Origin: Hanleya hanleyi
Lineage: Eukaryota; Mollusca; Polyplacophora; Lepidopleurida; Hanleyidae
DNA: 64,000 nt
Assembly (NCBI GenBank): GCA_036873755.1
Contig: JAVTVY010018921.1
Span: 18,794 to 82,793, forward strand
Direction: 5' to 3'
Shown here: positions 20,331-32,439 of the stretch, one piece after another
Layout of the letters: every line of letters begins with the position of its first letter
How positions within the stretch are numbered: position 1 is the first letter of the stretch
Made by a program: the position numbers and the translations under genes
Notes under the pieces: generated by a model
What the model saw: only the letters and a program-made list of their open reading frames with translations
The model's database searches: none
What the model was told of the DNA's origin: nothing

Positions 20331-22101
20331 TCACCATTTTCTCCAATTGTTCTCTGAATGTTGCTACAATACGATATGGTTAAAAAAATATCAAGATATA
20401 CACATGGTGCAAGTGCCGTGAATTAAAAGCGGCTTCCAATGCTTTCGTCATATTTGCGTGGCATCTTTTGAGTCCGCGTTCGTTTCTTCTGTTTTCTTAT
20501 AGTTGTGATTTTATAAACACTCACTGATGGCGGAAAATGACACAACTTTTGAACGCAGCTGATGTTTGGCTTTAGAAATGAGGACAAAACAGCATTATGA
20601 TGTACGAACCTGGTGTTTTTCATTGAAACATTCTTCTCGTCTTGGATAGTCGGACGAATTGGTTGAGTGACAAGCGATGTGGTTGGACCCAGCGAGATCA
20701 AAACAATCTGACAGTTGCCTGATCCTTGATCCTTGAATCCATGTGCCAGTGGCACGCAAAACTCTAAGGAATAACTCTACTTCTCACTGGTACTTAACAC
20801 AAAGTAAACACACTGTGTACTGAGGTATGTGATGGTTTCGGATCGGATCACAGGCTCTCACACTTTGGGGGCTCCTCGATCTTAAAGAGTCCAGTTGTGT
20901 GGAGGAATAGGCAGAGTAATGTGGCAGTCGTCGTTCGGTATTCTGCTGGCTCATCATCCTGATGTGGAGTCATTGAAATGTGCCCAGTTTTCGTTTCTGC
21001 TTGTACAAATTACACATTATTGCGAAGAAAAAAAAAATAGCATAACATTAAATTTACGACTTTAAGAGCAATAGGCCCATCATTTTAAATCAGTTGGTAT
21101 AATATTTTTTCCACAGAGAGGGCATCGTGGGGGTAGTGGAAAGGGCGGGGGGCTTCCAAGTGAGTGCCAGGTAGGTTGGAAATTCCAACCTACCTGGCAC
21201 TCACTGCACCCCACCTATAAGTTTTAACTAACCATACATCCTGAAAGCCTGATTCTCATGATCAAATTCATTACCAGGATAAAACCATTGGCCATCATGA
21301 AGATTGGTCGATACTACGTAGTGTGCATAGTGCCCTCTCTCCGACTCCCATATCATGAAAAGACCCTGAGCTCGGTCATGTCAGTGGAAATCTTCAACAA
21401 TTGCATCATTTAAGGCCACTGTTAGTTGATTGTTCATTTCTCATGACCTCTCGCATCTAAATTTTAGGAGCAAATAATTAAAATTCACGCGGGATTTAAT
21501 AATTTTTAGTGCAAAAGATCTCATTTTTTTTATTTTTACATGCATAAATTTGGTTTGCAAGATCCATAATTACTAATTATCGCACTCAGCATGTCTGTGT
21601 TTACAAACAAAGCCATGAGAAACAAACAATCAACTAACAGCAGCCTAATCCACCTTCTCCACATTATAATCCTCAGACAAACCCGGACATTGGAAGAACA
21701 AAGGAGAGTCTTACTGACCTGTGACTTCAGCTCAGCTCAGCTACTGCATTGTAGTTTCAATTTGCACTATCTTTTAATCTAGGACAATATTTTGAACTGC
21801 TGATAACTGACATAATTCCATACCTGTGTACTATATGTCCCCAGTGTTCAAAGAAAGTATCATTATGCTTAGAATAATCATGCATAATTTCTCAAATATT
21901 ACATAAAAAATATGCCAGCTATCACCAGTTCAAAAGAATGTTCTGGCTCAGTTAAAAGATAGGGCAAAGTTAAATAAAAAATATATGAACCAGTACTGAT
22001 CAGCTGAATTCATGGGTTGGTGAACAGACAGGCTCTTCTTTGTTCTCTCAATATCACTGAATATTGAGCAACTGAGCCATTGTCTATATTTCTCTTTACA
22101 G
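20331..22101. other. Intergenic or 5' region of the zinc-finger gene
   Basis: No protein-coding exon could be supported; a 110-codon minus-strand frame at 20423-20755 has no recognisable content. An upstream non-coding exon of the zinc-finger gene may lie here. It contains one perfect short palindrome (21159-21205). Confidence 0.5.
21159..21205. repeat. Perfect 23-bp inverted repeat with 1-nt centre
   Basis: Arm agtgagtgccaggtaggttg plus gaa, a single central a, then the exact reverse complement. A stable cruciform or snap-back sequence. Confidence 0.95.
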
Positions 22102-22308
22102 ACTCAAACATGCAAAATGACTGAGATGTCTAGTGAACTTCCTAACCGTATGGGATCTGCAGTCTCCAGTCCAGCATCCATTACCAATGAGGTGGTCAGC
22201 CTTGTTCCTAACCTCCTGGGTTATTTGGTCACATCTCTTCATGGAGCACAACAGGTGATCCCAGTTCTGAGACAGCCAGACCATCCACCCACCTCCTTTG
22301 TCATACTG
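22102..22308 (+). CDS. Zinc-finger gene exon 1 (first coding)
   Basis: Acceptor tctctttacag ends at 22101; donor gtaagttg follows 22308. An out-of-frame upstream ATG at 22110 opens a 4-codon reading frame that overlaps the main start, which could dampen translation. The exon codes 64 residues with a hydrophobic stretch (VVSLVPNLLGYLVTSL) that could be a short interaction helix. Confidence 0.75.
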
Positions 22309-25300
22309 GTAAGTTGTTCAGTTCATTTACTTGATTTATTATACGCCTGCCCAAAAGGTGGATGTAGGGGAGATTTGGGAGCACAGAGATATTTTTCCCT
22401 TTTACCAAAATATATGCTGTTATTGTCCTGTAGAGTAGCTGTCTATGCTCTAGTTATAACTAATATTTAGTATGATATAATTATTAAAAAAAACTAAAAT
22501 ATCTGTTATAAATGTGCTTTTCTCCAGAATTATATAGTCAAAAAAGTGTACCAGCTGAGCAGGCACAGGGCACACTGGGACACCCACTATTAGCTTACAG
22601 GCTTACTGTTATGTTTGAAGAGTTTAGACCATTCAACATCGATGGGCTGAGTTAGTTGCTGACTTCAATGGGGTTTGCCAGCTCGAACTGACACCAGGTG
22701 ACTACGTGTACCAAGAGGTAAATGATAAAATTCACCATTTTTCTTGACGTCACAAAGGCAACGTCATAATGTAACGACGTTATAATTGTTCGTTTTATGA
22801 CGCCACATCTTCTTTACCTGTTGAAGCACTAGCGCCGCCTAGCGTGGCTTGCGATCCCCATTGACCCTAGCACAAGCTCATGTAAAGTATGCCATGCCCA
22901 ATAATAAGTATTCAATCACCCTAATGAAATTCAATCATCCCCAACTGATCAGCCACCCCGTGGGGCTTCCGGGGATTGCCCTGGGATGTCGTTGTGCACA
23001 CCGCAGGCCATGGTAAGAATAGGCCTCATCTCCTCAGACATCTCCTCGTAAGAGGCGACTAACTGAGGCACCCGTGGGGTTCCCGGGTGTGAAAAGGAAT
23101 AGGACCCCACCCGTGTGGTTCCCGGGTGTGAAAAGGAATAGGACGTGATACCGGTATATGACTGAAATATAGTTGAAAGCGACGTTAAATCATATTCACT
23201 CACTCACTCACCCAACTGATCACCCTGTAAATTCATCAACAATAACAAAAGAATGATGAATTATCTGCATGATTTCGGATCTGTTCCAATAAATTTGATC
23301 ACCCCCTGATTTCACATTGGGAAATTGTGATTCCTGTGATTGAATTATTAGAAGATTCACCACACCCTATTTCTTCTAATTATTCAGATTGCAAAACTTA
23401 ACTTCAAGTATCTGTGGAGATAAATTCTGCTAACATTCTACAATTATCACTAGCTATATTTTTCAATTCTAGGGATAAATAACATATCCATGTCACAGTA
23501 TTTAGCCTCAGTTGTATTTTGTTTTTGTTTTTTTTAAGTCTAAAAATGCTGTTCGAAAAATTAGAAGGAATAGGGTAATATGATTTTCTTATCTTTCCAC
23601 AGGGTAATAACAATCCACCTCCTGTCAGTGTCACACCTGTTGTACAGCAAAGAACAGGTACGGTGAAACAGCAGTGATTAGCAAACAGTTAAGGATGGCC
23701 GCTAGTGGTGAATCCTAGTTATTCACTTTTTGAATAATGCATTTTGTTGCATTCATAATTGTGTGATATGAGAAAAAACAAAGAAAAATTATAGGTTCGT
23801 GTGCATTTTTAGCTTTAGACAATGTTAAGTTGACTGACTCATGCTCTATTGGAAACCCAGAAAACCTATGGAATAGCCCGGGCCGGCCTGCAGGGTTTTT
23901 TATTCATGAAATAAAATCATATAAATAGTATTTAGCTTATATTCTAACTGTTCTAACAATCACAATGTCTATCAAAATTTATAAAATTGGATATTGATGG
24001 ATATTGCTGAGCTAAATTCTCAGCTGGAAGACCTTAAAAGGAAATCCCTCTGATCCTAGGAAAGGGAGATAACATACTAGAAAAAAAACAGGCAAAAAAA
24101 AAAAAAAAAAAATGGACGCAAAAGCCCAAATTTACCAGCGAACTAACTGAAGACTGAATAAAATTATTTTCTAGCTTCACAGGCGGTCGGGGAGGCTTTT
24201 CTTTTTTTTCTTTCACAACAGACCAACTATATATCTGTCTCTTTTTTTTTTTGCTTTTTGTTTGCTTTGGGTGATAAAAGGGGTTGACGTGTTGCTAAAA
24301 ATATGATGTGGCAGTGCCTGTGAAGCTAGAAGTTTATTTTATTCAGCTTTATTGTTGTGATATGTTGTTGTAATAAGATTTAATACGAAGCTGCGCATCT
24401 GAAAACCCCTCGGCTCTGGGCGCCAGCCATTCATAATGTATTCAATTTGAAGCAAGACTTCAGGAACACCAAGCAGTCAAGTGACAAATATACAGATTAT
24501 GAAAAAATTTGCCATTAGAAATGGCCTCTAAGGTTTATGTCCAATCAGAGAAGTCGGTATTCATTACATAAGTCTGTTGATGCATCGATGATGTATACCA
24601 AATTTTGTCATAGAGCATTTGAAAATTATCAGAGATAGAGATCATTAATGATTTCGCATAAATTAAAGATGGCCGCCCATCCTTCCCACCACTCAGAGAA
24701 ACTGATGTGGTTATTCATTGCAAGTGTCTTGATACATGGATGCTGTATACCAAGTTTCATATAGAACACTGAAATGGTATCAAAGATATACATCATCAAA
24801 GATTTTGCATAAATTAAAGATGGCCACCAAGGTTTCCGCCCAATCAGAAACACCAGAACTGCCATTTATCGTAAGTCTATTGATGCATCGATGATATATG
24901 CCAAATTTTACATCGAGCACTCGAACGGTATCAGAGATAGAGATCATTAATGATTTCGCATAAATTAAAGATGGCCGCCCATCCTTCCTGCCACTCAGAG
25001 GAACTGATGTGGTTATACATTGCAGGTCTCTTGATACATCGATGCTGTATACCAAGTTCATATAGAACACTGAAATGGTATCAAAGATATACATCATCAA
25101 AGATTTTGCATAAATTAAAGATGGCCACCAAGGTTTCCGCCCAATCAGAAACACCAGAACTGCCATTTATCGTAAGTCTATTGATGCATCGATGATATAT
25201 GCCAAATTTTACATCGAGCACTCGAACGGTATCAGAGATAGAGATCATTAATGATTTCACATAAATTAAAGATGGCCGCCCATCCTTCCTGCCACTCAGA

Positions 25301-28300
25301 GGAACTGATGTGGTTATACATTGCAGGTCTCTTGATACATCGATGCTGTATACCAAGTTTCGTATAGAACACTTGAATGGTATCAAAGATATATATCATT
25401 AAAGATTTTGCATAAATTAAAGATGGCCGCCAAGGTTTCCACCGAATCAGGGAAACTGGTTTGGTCATTCCTTTGAAGTTTCTTGATGCATCGATGATCT
25501 ATACCAAGTTCACACATGGAACAGTGAAATGGTACCTAAGATACACAAGATTAATGATTTCGCATAAATTAAATATGGCCGCCAAAGTTTCCAACCAATC
25601 AGGTCCAGATTCAATAGGGTTCTGGGTCATGAGCATATGGATGTGCAGTGCAAGTTTGGTGTGCCTAGGGTAAGTCGTTCTAAAGATATCTTGGTAACGA
25701 GAAAGCTGTGATGGTTTCGCATAAATTAAAGATGGCCGCCAAAGTTTCCAACCAATCAGGTCCAGATTCAATAGGGTTCTGCGTCACGCGCATACGGATG
25801 TGCACTGCAAGTTTGGTGTGCCTAGGGTAAGTCGGTCTGAAGATATCTTGGTAACGAGAAAGGTGTGACGGACGGACGGACAGACGGACAGACGTACATG
25901 ACGACGACAATACCCTTCGGCCAAATTTTGGCCGAGGGGTAAAAAATTCAATATCTAAAAATTCACACATCACAGCGAGCTGAAATTAATACAATAATAA
26001 TATACATGTAGGTTATCTTGGTGCAATATTAATGTGAATCAGATGTTTACATCTGATAAAAAAAAAACATCTCAAAACGTTTTTGAAGTTTGTCAATTTT
26101 TGGTACTCAAGATCTTGCTTTTGATGAAAAAGAATTCTTTAAAATTTTAATTCAATAACATTCGAGAACTACATGTGGAAGGAATGCCCTGTTTGTCACT
26201 ATTATCAAACTATGCAGTTTTGATAAGCAATTACCCTCATTATCTATGGGCACTACTATGAGGTATGCCTCTTCTATAGTTTTTAAGGGAACTCCGTATA
26301 TTGGATATAATTTCAAACAGATGAGCCGAAGAGCCATTATGAAAACCTTTCTGAATGTATTCTTTGTCAAAAGTGATATTTTGTACTAAAAAGTGACAAA
26401 GTTCACACATGTTTTAATCATCTGTTTGTTGAAGTATTTTTCAGTTTTACCTTAACCCTACCAGGCCTGGGGGGGGGTTTGTCGGGGGGGGGGTTATTAT
26501 GCCCCTCCCCACACCAAACTTTCTGTGCCGTGTCCGAAACGATAACAAATTGAGAGCTGAGATTCCATGGCCTTATAGTTTATCAAATTGGGGCCATTTT
26601 GAGTCTATTTGCATGACCCCCCCCCCCCCCCAGACAGAGGATCATGGGTAAACTCAAAATGGCGTCCATGTGGGGTACCAGAATATTTATGTTGTCATTT
26701 TTCTTCAAAAATTTTCAACAAGAACTATTTTCATTTCACATCAGTTAAATAATTACTAATTAATCATGCAGAGAAATTACATAATTGAAAAATTAGAAAA
26801 ACCGATCAAAAATGCCTGCTTTGAAAATGACGTCACTGTGGGTTCCAGAAACCCAAACCCGATAGTGTTAACATTTATGATATGAAATCACCCAGAAACT
26901 ACCCTATCAACTCCTGATTCGGAAGTGTTTTGAGGCAACAAATTTTAGTTTTGACTATCCGGTCATATTGAACACAGACATAGCTTAATCTGAACAGGGG
27001 AACTTTGTTCACGTTTGCAGGGTTCGTACACTACATTGAAGAGCCTTGAAAATGACAATTTGGAATTCAAGACCCCTAAAAGCCTTGAAACTTCGAAAGG
27101 CATGCTAAAGACATTGAAAATACCTTGAAAACGGGAACTCTTATCCATTGTTGTGAATTCAATTGCCAAGTTGTGATTCAAAGTTGTACTGTCCTTCATG
27201 GTCGGATGGCAAAATGATGGCAATATATTATTTAGTCATCCAAGAAGAATTTCCAAATCTATTAGAAAGACAATATTGATGAACAATATATATTTGTCAA
27301 CAGGACATTCATACTATTACATGTACCTTGAAAAGACCTTGTACGAATTAAGCCTTTGTTAATCATTAATTCACATTATCAATTAATTATTCCTGGTGTG
27401 TTCCTTAGCCTGTACAAAGGCATTTATGTATCTATAGCATGTATGGGCTTTTAACCAAAAAATTATGTATTTTACAGTTCAGCCTGAAGAACAGTCGGCA
27501 TGTTCACAAGTACAGAACTATTCCCATGTATCCATCAAAGACAGCACTGTAGGCTCCCAGAACAATTCTACATCAAATAATGTGACTCCGACTGATAAGC
27601 AAGCACTGAGACTGGACTTTCCTTCTGCGGCAGAAGGAAGTCCTGCTGGAGAGGAGAATATTAATCAACCAGTTATTAGGCCTATTCGGACTGCACCTGT
27701 TGTGACAACTCCAGTACCAGTATCCCAGGGAGAATGTGGAGGCAACAAGAGTGACCCACCTTCTATAGTGCTCTCAGGACAATGTGGTCAAATCGAAGTG
27801 AACCAAAGCCCTGTGGTTTTCACTATTCAGTCACCTCTTGGCCAGTTAAGTTCCTTAACTTTAACTAGTGCTCACCCACAAATTCCTCTCCATGCTGCAT
27901 GTACTGGAGTAAACCATCCACTGAATGGGGAAGCTAGTGGGTCCACATGTACAGGATTTAGCATGGACAATAACATGGACAATAGCATGCTTTTTGAAGA
28001 GGATTTGATGCGAGAAGAGCCAGTTTTGGTGAATGCTGTAACAATTGAGCCAGCTTCTCCCCTTCTCCAAGGTAGTTCAACAATCGCTGGAGACGGTTCA
28101 TCATCAGGAAAAATATGCATTACACCAAGTATTCATGAGATCGACTCTAGTAGTCCGGCAGTGCGGAATGAACGCTCTGTCATGCACATTAAACTAGGTT
28201 CAGGATTGGTTCCATGCTTAAGTGAATCACCAATAGATGGTTGTGTCAGTGAAAGGATTCCGGTACCAGAGAGTCGACCAGGTACTCTTCATCCAAAGAA

Positions 28301-31010
28301 AACTTCCCCAGATGCTTCACTAGCTCTTGGTCCAACCAACATGTCCAAAGTTACTCCCTTAGCTCATCGTTCGACTGAAACGTCACACCACCATGCTAGG
28401 AGAGAATCTGGTGGTTCAGAGGACAGGCTGAAGGGAAGGGATGATTTAGCCCGTTCAGGCAATCCAGTGGCTCGCATCTTGTCACAGCTTAATCCAGAAG
28501 GTCGATGTTCCATGAAAGACAACAGGAATACCGTCACCATGAGCACTGATAAGCCAGCTTGTAACTCATTACGAGGATCATTCGGGTCCTTAGACGTTAC
28601 TGCTGGTGAAGACCCGTACCCTGAGCTGGGAGATATCAAACTTGAACCTGCAACAGATGCATTCTGGAAAGAAATTATTGGAGACCTGGATGCCACTAAC
28701 GATTTGATGCAGTCGTCGACGCATTCTGTACCGGACACAGGTTTGCAAATTGCTGCAGACGATATTACTATAGAAGCCGCCCCACCTTTGCCAGAGGAGA
28801 GTCTGGAGGAAAAGCTGAGAAGCTTCATAGCTGCATTTGGGCGATATGTTCCTATCAAATCTGAACAACCAATTGATGAAGACATCAAGCCTCCCCCTCA
28901 TGAACCACCTTTCACGTCGAAGGAGTTAGTTCAGAACAGCATAATGGATAAACAAGAACAGTTGTCTGCAAACAGGAACCGACAGAATGCTACAAGTTGC
29001 AGAACCGTCAGTGTAGGTGAGTCTTTCATTTTCAACTCTGTTGGAAAAGTAATTCTCCCTACCTCTAAACATAGGATTGATTACAAGAAACTGAATAATC
29101 CCGCCTCTCGTGGTAAATATGTGGATAAACCGTACAAGTGTGCTACATGTGGTAAAGGATTTGTTTGCCTTCCGAAATTAGTGCAGCACAAGTGTGTGGA
29201 AAAATCCATACGGAGAGCCGGACGTCCTTCGAAAAATACATTGAAATGTTCAACATGTGGAAAGTGCTTCGCACGGATTGTTGATTTAGAAAAACATAAG
29301 AGAATACACATTGACAAACAATACAACTGTAGCACATGTGCTCAGGAATTTGATTGTCTTGTTAAATTGAAGCAGCACGAGCTACGACATGAGGAATTGC
29401 CTTGGAAATGTTCAACATGTGGGAAATCCTTCTCCCAGAGTGATTTGTTAGAAAAACACACGGAAATACACACAGACAAGCAATACAAATGTTCTACATG
29501 TGACAAGGGATTTGTTTATCTAGCAGAGTTGGAGCAACACAGAATTGAACATAATGAAGAAACGTCTTGGTTATGCTCAAGATGTGGAAAATGCTTCTCC
29601 CAGAGTGATTTGTTAGAAAAACACAAGGAAATACACACAGAAAAACGATATGAATACTCTACTTGTGATGATGGATTTGTCCATCCAACGGACCTGAAGC
29701 AACACAGATTTGAAAATAAGAAAGAACAGTTTTGGAAATGTCCAACATGTGGAAAACGTTTCTCACAAAGTGATTTATTAGAAAAGCACATGGAAATACA
29801 CTCAGAAAGTCAGCAGAAATGTTCCAGTTGTGATGAAGGATTTGTTCATCAAGCCCAGTTGGAGAAACACAACGTAGAAGATGATAATGGGAAGTCTTGG
29901 AACTGTTCAACATGTGGAAAACGTTTCTCAGAAAGTGATTCGTTAGAAAAACACATGGAAATACACTTAGAAAGTCAGCAGGAATGTTCCAGTTGTGATG
30001 AAGGATTTGTTTATCAAGCCCAGTTGGAGAAACACAAAGTAGGACATAATAACGAGAAGTCTTGGAAATGTTCAGCATGTGAAAAATGTTTCTCTCAGAG
30101 TGATTTGTTAGACAAACACAAAGAAATACACATGGATACACAATACAGATGTGGTATATGTGGTCAGATATTTGGTTTGAAGGTAAACTTGGAGCAGCAC
30201 AGATTGGACCATGATATGAAAAAGCCTTGGAAATGTTCAACATGCGGAAAATATTATGCTCAGAATGATCTGCTGCGAAAACACGAGAAATTACATGAGA
30301 AAGTACACAAGTATTCAACAAACAAACGATTCAAGTGTGCCACTTGTGGTCAGAGATTTCCATGTCTGTCAAAGTTGGGGCAGCATCAACGGAAGCACAC
30401 CGGGGAAACGCCATGGAAATGCTCAAAATGTGGAAAATGTTTTGCTCGAAATGATGTGCTTAAAAAGCATGAGGCTATCCATGTCAATGACCGACGGTTC
30501 AGATGCAGTATTTGTCTTAAAAAATTCCTGTACAATTACGAACTGAAACGACATGAGCGATCCCACTCGGGGGAGAAGCTTTATGAATGCCACTTGTGTG
30601 GAAAGAAAGTAACCCAGAAATCTGGTCTGCGACGGCACATAGAATCACACATTGGGCAAAAGCCTTTCAAATGCTCATTATGTGGAAATGACTACGTCAG
30701 AAAAAGCGTCCTGTCGAAGCATATGAGAACGCACTCAAAAATAAAGCGTTGCTGGTGTCTGGTTTGTGGAAAGGTCTTCTCAACAGAGAAAACTCTACAA
30801 ATCCACTATTCCATGCATACAAAGAAACACCCTAAACAGTGTCCCATCTGCAAGAAGAACTACCAAACCGTGGAAAGGGTGCTATGGCACCTGAAAGGGC
30901 ACTCCTTAATGCACAAATGTACAGAATGTGGGAAACAGTTCGGACGCCCATGCCAACTTAATGCTCATATGATAAAACGACACATGAAGAGAGCTGTGAA
31001 ACAAAGTTAA
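22117..31010 (+). CDS. C2H2 zinc-finger transcription factor, three exons
   Basis: Join of 22117-22308, 23603-23657 and 27478-31010: 3780 bp, 1259 residues, all junctions GT-AG and in phase. The first ~630 residues are low-complexity, Ser/Thr/Pro-rich and acidic, with no known domain visible. They hold two sumoylation-type motifs, IKLE (469-472) and IKSE (543-546 or one residue earlier). Residues ~635-1251 form 22 C2H2 finger positions. Nineteen have complete Cys2His2 ligands; the first ends His-x-Cys, the seventh lacks one Cys and the last His, and the ninth has Asp for the last His. Most linkers are non-canonical; TGE-type linkers occur only near fingers 15-18. The expected role is a nuclear DNA-binding regulator; its target is unknown. 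I see no KRAB, BTB or ZAD domain. The ATG at 22117 is the first in frame in its exon, but the frame stays open to the acceptor, so an upstream coding exon is possible. Confidence 0.9.
22367..22586 (+). mobile_element. Partial copy of the TA-flanked element
   Basis: Begins TA-ggggagatttgggagcac and aligns with the first ~200 bases of the 6681-7617 element (blocks 'tattgtcctgtag', 'ttataac', 'cttttctccagaat', 'aaagtgt'). The right part is missing. It lies in intron 1 of the zinc-finger gene. Confidence 0.7.
22955..23215 (+). mobile_element. SINE-like element with shared tail, copy 1
   Basis: Contains a short internal doubling of acccgtgtggttcccgggtg-tgaaaaggaatagga and ends in a cgtgatac...tgactgaaatatagttgaaa-gcgacgtta...cactcactc tail like that of the 5S-derived SINE. 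It is homologous to 33998-34290. Intron 1 of the zinc-finger gene. Confidence 0.7.
23603..23657 (+). CDS. Zinc-finger gene exon 2 (55 bp)
   Basis: Acceptor atctttccacag, donor gtacgg. Phase 0 in, phase 1 out, codes GNNNPPPVSVTPVVQQRT. It is the only candidate found that links exon 1 to the phase 1 entry of exon 3. Confidence 0.75.
24152..24347. repeat. 196-bp inverted-repeat element
   Basis: Arms 24152-24184 and 24316-24347 are inverted complements over about 32 bp (tctagcttcacaggc is exact in both). The interior is rich in poly-T. Nearby aagggagataac is typical of molluscan repeats. Confidence 0.65.
24530..25950 (+). repeat. 'aaattaaagatggccgcc' tandem repeat, forward block
   Basis: About nine monomers of ~120-150 bp, each holding cataaattaaagatggcc and an 'aatcag' block. 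Monomers come in two alternating types, giving a ~301-bp dimer (for example identical stretches at 24780 and 25081). The right end runs into acggacggacggacagacgg and a hairpin ttcggccaaattttggccga. It lies in intron 2 of the zinc-finger gene. Confidence 0.88.
26452..26871 (+). mobile_element. TTAA-ended miniature element, copy 3
   Basis: 420 bp from TTAACCCTACCAGGCCTGGG to an inverted end with TTAA at 26868-26871. This is the most complete copy at both ends. It contains two G runs, a long C run, and the TGACGTCA core near its right end. Intron 2 of the zinc-finger gene. Confidence 0.8.
27019..27350 (+). mobile_element. 'cagggttcgtac' miniature element
   Basis: Left end cagggttcgtacac and right end ttgtacgaatt are inverted, and the body is full of 'cttgaaaa' words. 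The pattern recalls a widespread invertebrate hAT-type miniature element. The right end is decayed. Confidence 0.5.
27478..31010 (+). CDS. Zinc-finger gene exon 3 (acidic region and all fingers)
   Basis: Acceptor attttacag just before 27478; open for 1177 codons to TAA. The ATG at 27465 lies in the intron and is not the start. All 22 fingers are in this one exon. From finger 2 to about finger 13 they alternate between two types, 'WKCSTCGKxFSQSDLLEKH' and 'YxCSxCDxGFVxxAxLEQH', so the array grew by duplication of a two-finger block of about 56 residues. Confidence 0.93.
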
Positions 31011-32240
31011 GGGAATATTTGTACCGGTATTTGCAGAGAGGGGAAGGCAAAAAAAGAAATCTGTGTCCGGTCACCCTTACCAACTCAGAATAATTTTATG
31101 GAGCTTTTAGTAGGAAAAAACATGCAAAAAGTGGCAACATTGGTTGTTTCTGTTCAAATGACTCTTATTAAGAACTTTGTTGTGCCTGTCCTAATTATTT
31201 TTAGGTCTGTGACCAGAAACAGACATTTAGTTTATTTTTATTTTATTTTTATTTTTTTTTGGCCTAAACAGCAAAGCTTAAATTTCTCCTTCAAAAATGT
31301 GTTTGGCTCGGATGTTTACTGAAGCATCGAGAACTGTGAACAGAAAAAATAAACAAGCAAGGCCCACAAGACTAATTAAACCATCTCTCCCTCCTGAGAG
31401 CTACATGTATGTGTCCTCTCTGTATTGATTTGACTTTTGTTGATTACTAGATTTTTGCATTTTTTATATTTGAAAAGTGTTTTTGCTAGCCTAAGAATTG
31501 ACAATGTTTGTTATCCGTGTTAAATTGCCTACAGTATTATTCCTCACCCTCGAGCATTTTTATAAATTGTGCACTCTGTTAAACATGGAAGTTGTATAAA
31601 CGTCTTATGGGCCGGGAATTATATTGAAAAGGATGGAACTGATGTCATTACAGATTAACATCCAGTCTGATATTTCTGCATATTTAGCATGAGTAGACAG
31701 ACATCTGTCAGAGCTTAAGCTATACCACATTTGCATTGTACAACTACGCCTTGTACTATTGTGAAACAAACCTGAAACTATAAGACCGTTCTCTATTTGA
31801 GAAGATAATAATATATTAAAACTCGTTATTTCAGTATTATATTTGATAGATCTGTACATTGTGCAGCTGATGTTTAATAAGTATTTTATCATGCGTAAAC
31901 GTTTTTGTGATTGTTAGAAATGGGATACATTCCTTTCACTACTCAAGTTTTAAGTTTGAATTGTGTTCATGTTGATTATTTAAATGTATATATTTCAAGT
32001 TTTTACTGTTTTGAAAGTGTTAAAATTTTAATTTTATGTTGGAAAACTAAACTTGTCCAGATTATTCTATTCCGACTTGCATGTATCTGCGATATAACAT
32101 TGGGAGGGATTCGAGAGCCTGTTGTATACCTACTGCCCGAACATGTTCAGTACTATACCAAGCCAGATTCTACGTTCCCGCTTCGAACTTTCCTTGATAT
32201 ATCGGGGCACCCATGTTAAATAAACTTAGACACGAGACGT
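31011..32240 (+). other. 3' untranslated region and flank of the zinc-finger gene
   Basis: No coding content. AATAAA occurs at 31348-31353, which would give a UTR of about 350 bases, and again at 32219-32224. Which is used cannot be told from sequence. Confidence 0.55.
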
Positions 32241-32248
32241 CACTCACC

Positions 32249-32430
32249 TCCAAACATGTTCTACATGTGATGAGGAATTTGTTTAGTTATCTAGCTGAGT
32301 TGAAGCAACACAGAATTGAACATGCTGAAGAAAAGACTTGGTTATGCTCAAGATGTGAAAAAATGCTTCTCCCAGAGTGATTTGTTAGGAAAACAGGGAA
32401 TACACACAGAAAAAACAATGTGAATTTTGA
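32249..32430 (+). pseudogene. Decayed two-finger copy of the zinc-finger gene
   Basis: Aligns with nucleotides ~29484-29650 of the zinc-finger exon (fingers 5 and 6): 'gttctacatgtga', 'caacacagaattgaacat', 'ttggttatgctcaagatgtg', 'cttctcccagagtgattt'. A 4-bp insertion, a stop and a small deletion break the frame. Probably a local duplicate. Confidence 0.88.
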
Positions 32431-32439
32431 AATGTGTCA

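Noticed and set aside
20423..20755. 110-codon minus-strand frame as a gene
   Set aside because: No recognisable content, no splice partner, and composition like the surrounding non-coding DNA.
27465..27477. ATG at 27465 as the start of the zinc-finger protein
   Set aside because: It lies in the polypyrimidine/acceptor region of the intron; the exon begins at 27478 and phase matches exon 2.
29659..30321. 220-codon minus-strand frame opposite the zinc fingers
   Set aside because: Shadow of the repetitive finger-coding strand.
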